From positions 1 through 64,000 of the forward strand of contig NZ_JAALJI010000021.1 in NCBI RefSeq assembly GCF_011064595.1: a DNA stretch of 64,000 nucleotides. The letters are read 5' to 3'. Within the stretch, counting starts at the first letter, position 1. Every line of letters starts with the position of its first letter. This DNA comes from Paludisphaera soli (GTDB lineage Bacteria > Planctomycetota > Planctomycetia > Isosphaerales > Isosphaeraceae). Position numbers and translations under genes: made by a program. Under the pieces are notes generated by a model, which did no database searches, was not told the origin of the DNA, and worked only from the letters and a program-made list of their open reading frames with translations. This document shows, one piece after another, positions 34,490 through 41,384 of this stretch.

Positions 34490-35881
34490 ATGACGACGCC
34501 CGTTCCTCGCATCGCCCTGGCGACGTCCACCGCGGGCCCCGACCCCTCGATCGCGGGACTCGCCCTGATCGCGGGCCTCACGGCCCGGCGATGGCGGGTC
34601 CAGCACTTTCGCACCCGGGCCTGCCCGACCCCCACCGAGGCGGTCGCCCAGGCGACGGGGATGCCGGGCCGGCACCTCGACACCTGGCTGATGCCGCCCG
34701 ACGTCTGCCGGTCGCTGCTGGCCGGGGGCGTGCGGATCGCCGACCTCGGGGTGGTGGAGGGGTGCCTCGGCGGCCCGGCGACGGCCTGCCTGGCCGGCCC
34801 GCATCCGTCGCCGGGGGATCTCGGGCCCCTCGTCGAGATCCTCGACCTGCCGGTGGTGTCGGTGGTCTCGGTCGCCGGCCTTCGCGACGCCACCTCGCAC
34901 CTCCCGGTGCCTCCGAGGGACGCCGCCGCGGTGATCCTCGACGGCGTCGAGTCGGCCGAGGACCTGGAACGCTGCCGTCGGCTGATCCGGCTCACCAGCG
35001 GCCTGCCGGTCGTCGCGGCCGTGGAACTGCTGCCGCAGGCGCGCCGAGAGATCGAGTCGGCCGCGGCGGGCGAGCTCCCGCGCCAGGCGGTCGACGCACT
35101 GGCCGCGAGCTTCTTGCGGCACGCCGACCTGAAGGCGATCTCGGCGCTCTCGTTGAGCCGGCCCTACCCGGACTACGTCGCGCGGCCGGGGCGTCGGTCG
35201 GGCGGCCCGGGCTTCCGCGTGGCCTTCGCCCGCGACGAGGCCTTCGGCTGCTACTTCCCGGACACCTTCGAGGCCCTGGCCTCGCTCGGCGCCGAGCTGG
35301 TCGAATTCTCCCCGCTCAACGACGGCGCGTTGCCGGAGGGGGTGGACCTGGTGATGATCGGCTGCGGCCTGGCCAACCTCCACGCGGGCGAGCTGGCGTC
35401 GAACGTCAGCATGATCGCGTCGCTGCGGCAGCACGTCTGCCGGGGCCAGCGGATCTACACCGAAGGGGGGGGCTCGGCCTACCTGGGCCGCTCCATCACC
35501 GTCGACGGCGTACGCACCCCGGGCGCGGGCATCCTGCCGGTGGAGGCCGAGCTGGCCGCCGTCCCCCGGCCCCCCGAGCCGGTCGTCCGCACCCTGAGCC
35601 GGGACAGCTGGCTCGGCCCCAAGGGGACCGTCGTCCGCGGCTACCGCAGCGGCCGGTGGAACCTGAAGTTCAGCCCCACGCCGTTCGAGTGCCCGTCGTG
35701 CTACGGCCGGCTCTCGGGCGAGGGGGACTTCTACTTCCGCCACCACGCCGTGGGGAGCTTCGTGCACCTGCACCTGGGGGCGCTCCCCGAGGTCGTCTCG
35801 GCCTTCGCCGGCCCCCACCACCCGTCGCTCCGACGGCCGACGAGCGTCCGACGCCCCGACCAGGACGAGCCCGAGGCCTGA
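34490..35881 (+). CDS. CobB/CbiA-family protein lacking the ATP and glutaminase signatures
   Basis: 463 residues, the usual length for cobyrinic acid a,c-diamide synthase, which uses ATP and glutamine to amidate a corrin ring. The fold is clear: LDTWLMPPDVCRSLLAGG and ADLGVVEGCLGG in the N-half; FRVAFARDEAFGCYFPDTFE, ELVEFSPLNDGALPEGVDLV and ELASNVSMIASLR in the glutaminase half, with FVHLHLGALPEV near the end. Two key sites are lost. The P-loop region reads ATSTAGPDPSIAG (11-23) without GKT, and the catalytic Cys of the AECGG motif is Gly326 (YTEGGGSAYLG). It cannot work as an ordinary glutamine amidotransferase. No other cobalamin gene is near. Its role may be non-catalytic or different. 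Confidence 0.88.
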   Translation: MTTPVPRIALATSTAGPDPSIAGLALIAGLTARRWRVQHFRTRACPTPTEAVAQATGMPGRHLDTWLMPPDVCRSLLAGGVRIADLGVVEGCLGGPATACLAGPHPSPGDLGPLVEILDLPVVSVVSVAGLRDATSHLPVPPRDAAAVILDGVESAEDLERCRRLIRLTSGLPVVAAVELLPQARREIESAAAGELPRQAVDALAASFLRHADLKAISALSLSRPYPDYVARPGRRSGGPGFRVAFARDEAFGCYFPDTFEALASLGAELVEFSPLNDGALPEGVDLVMIGCGLANLHAGELASNVSMIASLRQHVCRGQRIYTEGGGSAYLGRSITVDGVRTPGAGILPVEAELAAVPRPPEPVVRTLSRDSWLGPKGTVVRGYRSGRWNLKFSPTPFECPSCYGRLSGEGDFYFRHHAVGSFVHLHLGALPEVVSAFAGPHHPSLRRPTSVRRPDQDEPEA

Positions 35882-35896
35882 GGCCGACGGTCGGCG

Positions 35897-36751
35897 TCAG
35901 CGCGGGCCGTCGGACTCGAACCGGGCCTCCAGCAGGCGGACGTGGTCGTTGAGCGCCTCGCTGTGGGGCTGGAGCTTGAGGCCCCGGCGGAGGGTCTTGA
36001 GCGCCTCGCGAGGCTGGTCGAGCTCCAGCTGGCACTGGGCCAGGCCGCCGAGCGCGCCGACGTGGAAGGGGTTGATCGTCAGCGTGCGGATGCAGTCTTC
36101 GGCGCTCTCGGCGAACCGGCCGAGCTTGAAGTAGGCGATCGCGCGCTGGTTGTACGCCTCGGCGAACCGGGGGGCGCGGGCCAGGAGCCTGGTGGCGCGG
36201 TCCACGGCGTCGTCGGGCCGGTCGGCGGCGATCAGGGCGCGGACGTCTTCCAGGGCCTGGTTGTTCTCCGGCGAGTCGGCCCGGAACCAGATCACCCACA
36301 AGGCCCGCTCGGCCATCGTGCGGACCACGCCGTCCTCGTCGCGGAGGGCCCGGCCCAGCAGCGCGTTGCAGCCGTCGAAGGTGCCCAGGACCCCCAGCGC
36401 GAGCACCGCGCCGCGCCGGGCCGTGACCTGGGGCGACGAGGCCAGGACCCGGCAGAGCGTCTCCTCGGTGTACCGCGCCGCCACCTGCTCGCGGAACCGG
36501 CCGAGGTCGCGGTCGCGCAGGAACGCTTCGTAGTATTCGGTCAGCAACGACCCGGAATGAGGTCCCCACATGCCGGCGGCTCCCACCGATTGACGTTGTC
36601 GCGACGATTCGTCCGGTCCCGCCGCCCCCGGCGACGTCGGCGTCGCGGCGGCGGCCGCCACGAGCAGCGTCGCGGCCAGCCCGGCCAGGCGCGCGGTCGG
36701 CGTCGGGCGACGGACGCGACGACGGGCCGTCGATGGCGGGGCGTCGGCCAT
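35897..36751 (-). CDS. Secreted protein with HEAT-like and TPR repeats
   Basis: 284 residues. A signal peptide follows the basic start (ARLAGLAATLLVAAAAATPT, cleavage near residue 44). Residues about 95-155 hold HEAT-type helices (TARRGAVLALGVLGTFDGCN, EDGVVRTMAERALWVIWF), and 170-275 hold TPRs (FAEAYNQRAIAYFKLGRFAE, SAEDCIRTLTINPFHVGAL). This is a scaffold for protein binding, probably in the periplasm. Convergent with the CobB-like gene; nothing in context shows a partner. Confidence 0.85.
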   Translation of the reverse strand: MADAPPSTARRRVRRPTPTARLAGLAATLLVAAAAATPTSPGAAGPDESSRQRQSVGAAGMWGPHSGSLLTEYYEAFLRDRDLGRFREQVAARYTEETLCRVLASSPQVTARRGAVLALGVLGTFDGCNALLGRALRDEDGVVRTMAERALWVIWFRADSPENNQALEDVRALIAADRPDDAVDRATRLLARAPRFAEAYNQRAIAYFKLGRFAESAEDCIRTLTINPFHVGALGGLAQCQLELDQPREALKTLRRGLKLQPHSEALNDHVRLLEARFESDGPR

Positions 36752-37543
36752 GGCGCGACTCCTTGGGCGGATCGGGTCGGGCGGCGGCTCCGGGCCGGGA
36801 TGCGTCGCGGCGATCAGGGTGGGGAGCCCGGCCCGGCCGTTGCGGCGGCGATGGGGCGCGGGTTCCGTCGGGACGCATCGGACGGGCGGGGCGAACCGGG
36901 CGGAATCCTGGACGTTCTCTCCGTAACCGAAGCAAGGCGAGGCAAGGCGACGCGACGCGAAACGAGTCGCGCGGCGGTCTGGCGTGATCGTGGGGGCGAG
37001 TCTACCACCGCCGTGCGGCCCGTTCCAAGACGTCCGAATCCCTTCGTTAACGATTTTTTCACTCCCGCCCGCCCATCAAGCCTCCCCCGAACCTCCGGGC
37101 CGCCCGCCCGCCCGCGCGGGGACGTGACCCGTCGTCTCGATTTTCGAGCGTTTGGGGGCTCCTGGGCGTCGGCGGATGGGGCGTCGTTGAGTAAAAGCAT
37201 CAAGAGCGGGGCCGTCTCGGATTTTCCTCATGCACTCATCATTTTCTGTGGGCTAGCTTGACACATGGTCTAGGCAGGATCGTAAATCCTGATACAACGA
37301 CACCGTATCGCAAGCCGAGGGCCCTCGATGGGGGACTCCCAAGCTTCGGTCGGAACTCTCGCCCTCGCCGCGACGTCGGCCGCGGTCCGGGCGTCGGTCG
37401 GATGGAGCAGGATTTGGACAGGTCAGAATCGGTCCTGGATCGAGGAATCGAACGGTCGTCGTGTCGATCGGATCCGTCGGACCTCATGGAGGAGTCAGGC
37501 GTTCGTCGTCGGACGCAGCCGTCGGTCGAGGAGTGGCATCGTC
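36752..37543. other. Long intergenic region upstream of a PEP-CTERM gene
   Basis: About 790 bases between divergent genes, without supported genes. Composition falls locally around 37180-37300 (cattttctgtgggctag). A perfect -35 ttgaca lies at 37258. The stretch around 36930-36975 is a simple aggcaaggcg-type low-complexity run. An in-frame extension of the downstream gene to 37328 is possible but lacks a ribosome-binding site and a signal peptide. Confidence 0.5.
37258..37287 (+). promoter_or_regulatory. Predicted promoter with overlapping operator-like inverted repeat
   Basis: A perfect ttgaca -35 box (37258-37263) stands 18 bases before gtaaat (37282-37287), a moderate -10. An inverted repeat caggat-cgtaa-atcctg (37275-37291) overlaps the -10. 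The 13-mer tcgtaaatcctga at 37280-37292 recurs with one change at 61676-61688, also next to a PEP-CTERM gene. Confidence 0.35.
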
Positions 37544-38035
37544 ATGGGTTTCGTCGTACCACCGTCCAAATGGGAAGCTCAGCACGCGAGGCAGATCTTC
37601 GCGGCGCAGTCATACCAGTCCGCCAACAACGGCCAGCTCCCGGACACGCGGGTCTGGCGGATGCTGGAGTTCCGCCACAACCTCAATCCCTCCCGGTTCA
37701 ACTTCTACCACCCGAACATCGGCCGGATGATCGACCTCCAAGGCGAGACGCCCGCCCCGCCCGCCGAGCAGATCGTCCGGGGCTGGGAGGGGCACATGCG
37801 CGGCCCCGAGCCGGTGCCGCAGGTGATCAACCCCCCGGTCAACCCGCCGGTCATCCCCCCCGTGATCCCGCCGATCATCCCGCCCCTGAACCCCCCCGCG
37901 GGCCAGGGGGGGACCCCGACGACCCCGCCGGTGACGCCGCAGGCGGTTCCCGAGCCGGCCGCGTTCCTGATGTTCGCCGTGGCGATCCTGACCATGGGCC
38001 TGTTCTTCCATCGGGCCCGCCGCAAGCCGCGTTGA
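37544..38035 (+). CDS. PEP-CTERM protein with Pro-rich linker, no obvious signal peptide
   Basis: 163 residues from the ATG at 37544, which has gaggag 10 bases upstream. The last 30 residues are a PEP-CTERM signal: VPEPAAFLMFAVAILTMGLF followed by FHRARRKPR, which exosortase recognises for anchoring or sorting to the cell surface. A Pro-rich linker (NPPVNPPVIPPVIPPIIPPL) precedes it. The N-terminal 100 residues (WEAQHARQIFAAQSYQSANN) are globular and unknown. There is no visible signal peptide, even with the longer start at 37328, which is odd for an exosortase substrate. Confidence 0.75.
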   Translation: MGFVVPPSKWEAQHARQIFAAQSYQSANNGQLPDTRVWRMLEFRHNLNPSRFNFYHPNIGRMIDLQGETPAPPAEQIVRGWEGHMRGPEPVPQVINPPVNPPVIPPVIPPIIPPLNPPAGQGGTPTTPPVTPQAVPEPAAFLMFAVAILTMGLFFHRARRKPR

Positions 38036-38148
38036 CCCCGGACCACGCGCCGCAGGGCGACCGGGGGAGCGTCCTTGTCGGCGACCGGGCGGCGGGGTAA
38101 GTTCGTTGCGGCGGCTCACGACCCGTTCGTCGCTCGCAACGGACGCCC

Positions 38149-38556
38149 ATGCCAGGCTTTACGGAACATGAGTTCAGGGGTTCGAGGCCGCGGTCGGGCC
38201 CCTGGACGGCCGCCGGCCGTCGCCTGCTGGCGGCCCTGGCGCTGGGCGCGGGCCTGACGATGCTGGCCCTGGCCGCACCCGCCCGACGGAACGAGCCCAC
38301 CGCCGCGCCGAGGCTGGTGCTCGACCTCAACGCCGCGCCGGTCGAGGTCCTCTCGGCCCTCCCCGGCGTCGGCCCGTCGCTCGCCCGGGAGATCGACGCT
38401 CGCCGGGCCGAGGCCCCGTTCCTCAGCCTCTCCGACTTCGGCCGACGCGCGCGGGGCGTGGGCCCGGCGACCCTCGCCCGGCTCGCCCGCCACCTCCGCA
38501 CGGGCGCCGACGAGGTCGCGGCCCGCCTCCACGACGGGCCGCCCCGGCCCCGCTGA
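38149..38556 (+). CDS. Membrane-anchored helix-hairpin-helix protein (ComEA-like)
   Basis: 135 residues. A membrane anchor or signal segment lies at residues about 24-44 (RLLAALALGAGLTMLALAAP). The HhH motif is DLNAAPVEVLSALPGVGPSL (59-78), with a second hairpin at SDFGRRARGVGPATLARLAR. HhH domains bind DNA without sequence specificity. The fusion to a membrane segment is the plan of ComEA, the periplasmic DNA receptor of competence, though other roles are possible. No other competence gene is nearby. Confidence 0.85.
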   Translation: MPGFTEHEFRGSRPRSGPWTAAGRRLLAALALGAGLTMLALAAPARRNEPTAAPRLVLDLNAAPVEVLSALPGVGPSLAREIDARRAEAPFLSLSDFGRRARGVGPATLARLARHLRTGADEVAARLHDGPPRPR

Positions 38557-38568
38557 GGCCCCTTCGCC

Positions 38569-39513
38569 TCAGGCGTCCACCGAGCGGGCCCGCCATCCCC
38601 GCCGCAGGCCGGCCCCGGCGGCGATCGTCAGCAGCCCGATCGCCGACGCCGCCAGCGCCGAGGGCTCCGGCACGGGCCGGACCAGGGCGGCGGTGCTCAG
38701 CTCCACGAAATCGAAGGCCGTGTACGGCTCGTTAGGGGCGCGGAAGTCGACGATCAGCGAGCCGATCCAGGAATCGCCGCCGTCGGCGAAGACGTCGGAG
38801 AACGCCAGGACGGCCGTCGCCGCCTGGATGAGGCCGTCGTTCCGCGTGTTGTTCTGCTGGCGGAGGCCGAGGATCTCGGCGGAGCCGTCGGCCTTGACGA
38901 TCCGGATCGAGGCCGGCGTGACGTCGTAGTCCCCGAAGAGGAGGTTGAAGTAGATCTCCTGCCGGACGGCGAGCGCCGTCTTGTCCACCTCGAACCGGAA
39001 GACGAAGCCGGGCTGGTTGGGGGTCGTCGTCGAGGGGGGCGTCGGGAACGGGCCGCCGGGGCCGAAGATCAGGCCCGTCTCGGCGTCGCCGCCGACGAGC
39101 ACCTCGCCGGCGGCCCGGCTCGCGTCATAGCTCGTGGACAGCGAGACGTCGGTGAACTGCGAGCCGGTGGTCCCGACCGCGTTGACGACGCCGGCGCCGG
39201 TGAAGATCGAGTTCCCCGCGATTTCCGCCGCGCTCCGGAAGTCGAAGTTGTCCTTCGAGCCGGTGCGGAGCCAGCCGTCCTGGTCGATGTCGGGCAGGAC
39301 GTCGCCGTCGGTCAGCAGGCCCGCCCGGTCGCGGTTGGCGTAGCCGCCCCCCTTGGCGGCGCGGAATCCGCGGGCCTCGCCGTAGCCGAAGCCGTCCACG
39401 TCGCCGATGCGGACCAGGGGCTGGACGTCCTCGCCGCGCGATGGCGCGGGGGCCGTCCAGAGCAGGCCGCCTAGGGCCGCGACCGACCAAACGGATTTCG
39501 CTGCTGACTTCAT
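38569..39513 (-). CDS. PEP-CTERM secreted protein
   Basis: 314 residues. Signal peptide (MKSAAKSVWSVAALGGLLWT, cleavage near SRGED, residue 27). The N-terminal third (LVRIGDVDGFGYGEARGFRA and GDVLPDIDQDGWLRTGSKDN) and the beta-rich core are typical of secreted planctomycete proteins with a calcium-like or beta-sandwich fold. The C-terminus is a PEP-CTERM signal (PVPEPSALAASAIGLLTIAA then GLRRGWRARS). Predicted to be sorted by exosortase to the outer surface. Function unknown. A 9-base hairpin separates it from the upstream gene on the same strand. Confidence 0.85.
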   Translation of the reverse strand: MKSAAKSVWSVAALGGLLWTAPAPSRGEDVQPLVRIGDVDGFGYGEARGFRAAKGGGYANRDRAGLLTDGDVLPDIDQDGWLRTGSKDNFDFRSAAEIAGNSIFTGAGVVNAVGTTGSQFTDVSLSTSYDASRAAGEVLVGGDAETGLIFGPGGPFPTPPSTTTPNQPGFVFRFEVDKTALAVRQEIYFNLLFGDYDVTPASIRIVKADGSAEILGLRQQNNTRNDGLIQAATAVLAFSDVFADGGDSWIGSLIVDFRAPNEPYTAFDFVELSTAALVRPVPEPSALAASAIGLLTIAAGAGLRRGWRARSVDA

Positions 39514-39543
39514 GAGATCGTTCCTCGGGGTGGACTGGCGTCG

Positions 39544-39566
39544 CCCGGGCGGACGTCCCGCCCGGG
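39544..39566. terminator. Intergenic hairpin between two minus-strand genes
   Basis: cccgggcgg (39544-39552) and ccgcccggg (39558-39566) form a perfect 9-base stem with a 5-base loop in the 78-base gap downstream of the coiled-coil protein gene. It may end that transcript or stabilise an RNA end. No T-run. Confidence 0.4.
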
Positions 39567-39591
39567 TTCGTGGTGGTGCTTCGTGGAGGCT

Positions 39592-40545
39592 TCAGCGGCC
39601 CGCCCCGGCGGGGATGGCGTTGCTCAGACGGAAGGGGTGCCGCCCGGGATTCGTGCCCTGGCTCCCGATCAGGAAGGCCTTCGCGCCCCCCTCCCCGTTT
39701 CCGTTGCGGGCTTCGATGGTCAGGACGGCGTCGCGGCCCGCGACCCGGAAGTCCAGGCCGTCCTCGGAGCCCTTGGGCAGGCGGACGTCGAACCTGAGCG
39801 TGGAGGGATCGGGCTGCCAGGCGTTGTCGGCGAACCTCCCCTTTCCGATCCCGCAGAGCTGGTAGCCCTCGATGGTCCCCCCATCGACGGCGATCGTGCC
39901 GCTGATCACGCGATCCTTCACGAGCGGCGTCATGCGGATGCGCCAGGTCCATCGGCCGTCGTTCGGGTCCTTCTCGGCCCAGACGGCGATGGCGGCAACC
40001 TTGCCCGGCTGGAAGTTTCGGGGCCGGCCGCGGGGGTCGATCGCCTCGAAGTCCCGCTTCGGGGCGTCGGCGGCCCATTCCTCGGCGAGCGCGTCCAGTT
40101 CGTCCCGGATCCGCCGCGCGTCGTCGCGGCGGTCGGCCCTGGTCAGGGCGGCGACCGCCGCTTCGTAGGCGTTTTGCAGCCGTTTTCGCGCCTTGTCGCG
40201 GCCGGATTGATACTGGCGGCCGCCCCGGGCGAGTGCCTGGCCGAGGGCCTCGTTCGGGTCGGGAAGGGTGCGCTCAAGCTCGAAGGCGTCTCTGGCCGCC
40301 TGGACGGCCGTCAATTCGTCGAGCTTGCCGAGCTTCCGTCGGCCCTCGATCGCCTCGTCGAATCGCTTGAGGAGCGACTCGCGCGCCTTGGCGATCCGGG
40401 CCTCGAAGTCGACCTGGGCCGTCTCAAGCTTCGCCAGGATCGGATCATCGTCTCCGCGTGCGACGCCCCAGGCCGCGAGCAGGCCGAACGCGAGCGTGAG
40501 GAGGCGGATCCGCGGCCGACCGTGACTTCCTGAAAAGGCTCTCAT
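39592..40545 (-). CDS. Secreted protein with N-terminal coiled coil and beta-rich C-terminal domain
   Basis: 317 residues, unknown family. Signal peptide (RIRLLTLAFGLLAAWGVARG, ending near residue 31). Residues 33-165 form a helical, charged coil (ILAKLETAQVDFEARIAKAR, ALTRADRRDDARRIRDELDA). Residues about 180-317 are beta-rich (RWTWRIRMTPLVKDRVISGT, TLRFDVRLPKGSEDGLDF). Such proteins are common and abundant in planctomycete genomes. It is transcribed divergently from the ECF sigma factor gene, 180 bases apart, making it a plausible regulon member. That link is inference. Confidence 0.82.
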   Translation of the reverse strand: MRAFSGSHGRPRIRLLTLAFGLLAAWGVARGDDDPILAKLETAQVDFEARIAKARESLLKRFDEAIEGRRKLGKLDELTAVQAARDAFELERTLPDPNEALGQALARGGRQYQSGRDKARKRLQNAYEAAVAALTRADRRDDARRIRDELDALAEEWAADAPKRDFEAIDPRGRPRNFQPGKVAAIAVWAEKDPNDGRWTWRIRMTPLVKDRVISGTIAVDGGTIEGYQLCGIGKGRFADNAWQPDPSTLRFDVRLPKGSEDGLDFRVAGRDAVLTIEARNGNGEGGAKAFLIGSQGTNPGRHPFRLSNAIPAGAGR

Positions 40546-40725
40546 GGTTTGATCTCCGGTGGATTCCTGCCCAATTGAGCGGCTGCGATCGATTTGGGGA
40601 TATTCGGCGTGGTGACGGCCGGTTAAAATCGCCTCGCCTGGGATCATGATCTCATCGGGTTCCTCACCCGCCCGATCGGCCTCCTCATCCATTACCGGCG
40701 GCCTTAACGCGCCCGGGGGGAATTC

Positions 40726-41343
40726 GTGGAAGTCGGCACGCCGAATCTCGGAAGCCGAGGAGCGAGGACCGATCGGTCCCTGCTCGAACGGGTCCGATCG
40801 CGAGACGACCACGAGGCCTGGGCGGCCTTCCTGGCCGAGTACGTCCCCCGGATCCGCGCCTGGTGCCGCCGACCGGGGCTGGGCGAGGAGGCGGTCGACG
40901 AGCTGATCCAGCGGGTCCTGGTGCGCCTGGCCTCGCGGATGCGAAGCTTCGCGTACGACCCATCGAAGACGTTCCGGGGCTGGCTCCGTCGGGTGGTCGG
41001 CAACGAGGTCTGCGACTACCTGCGCGAGGCCGGCGCCGCCGCCCGGCCGCTGCCGCCGGAGTACGACCCGCCCGCCCCGGCCGCCGCCACCTTCGGCCTG
41101 CTCGACGATGAGCCCGACCATCCGCTGTTCGAGCGGGCGCGGGCGATCCAAAAGGCCGTCCGCGCGGGCGTCAGCGAGACGACCTGGGCCGTCTTTCGGC
41201 GTTGCGCGATCGACGACGAGCCGATGGCCGAGGTCGCCCGCGACCTGGGCATGAGCTTCGCCGCCGTCTACATGGCCGTCCGCCGCGTGGGGCGGAAGCT
41301 GGCCGAGCAGGGCCGGCGCGAGCTCGACCGCCCCGGCCGATAG
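40726..41343 (+). CDS. ECF-type RNA polymerase sigma factor
   Basis: 205 residues. Region 2 is WAAFLAEYVPRIRAWCRRPG and VDELIQRVLVRLASRM, with the core-binding and -10 recognition KTFRGWLRRVVGNEVCDYLR. A Pro/Ala linker leads to region 4 (TWAVFRRCAIDDEPMAEVAR, DLGMSFAAVYMAVRRVGRKL), a helix-turn-helix for the -35 element. The start is GTG at 40726, preceded by gggggg. The gene is followed 41 bases later by a large Ser/Thr kinase whose N-terminus carries a zinc motif of anti-sigma type. This sigma-kinase pairing is known in planctomycetes. Confidence 0.92.
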   Translation: MEVGTPNLGSRGARTDRSLLERVRSRDDHEAWAAFLAEYVPRIRAWCRRPGLGEEAVDELIQRVLVRLASRMRSFAYDPSKTFRGWLRRVVGNEVCDYLREAGAAARPLPPEYDPPAPAAATFGLLDDEPDHPLFERARAIQKAVRAGVSETTWAVFRRCAIDDEPMAEVARDLGMSFAAVYMAVRRVGRKLAEQGRRELDRPGR

Positions 41344-41384
41344 AGGTCGAGCGACCAGGACAGGCATCCGGGAGCCGCGAAGTC

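Noticed and set aside
36930-36980. Tandem-looking aggcaaggcg run
   Set aside because: Simple low-complexity stretch without regular unit or spacing; not a CRISPR or a true tandem repeat.
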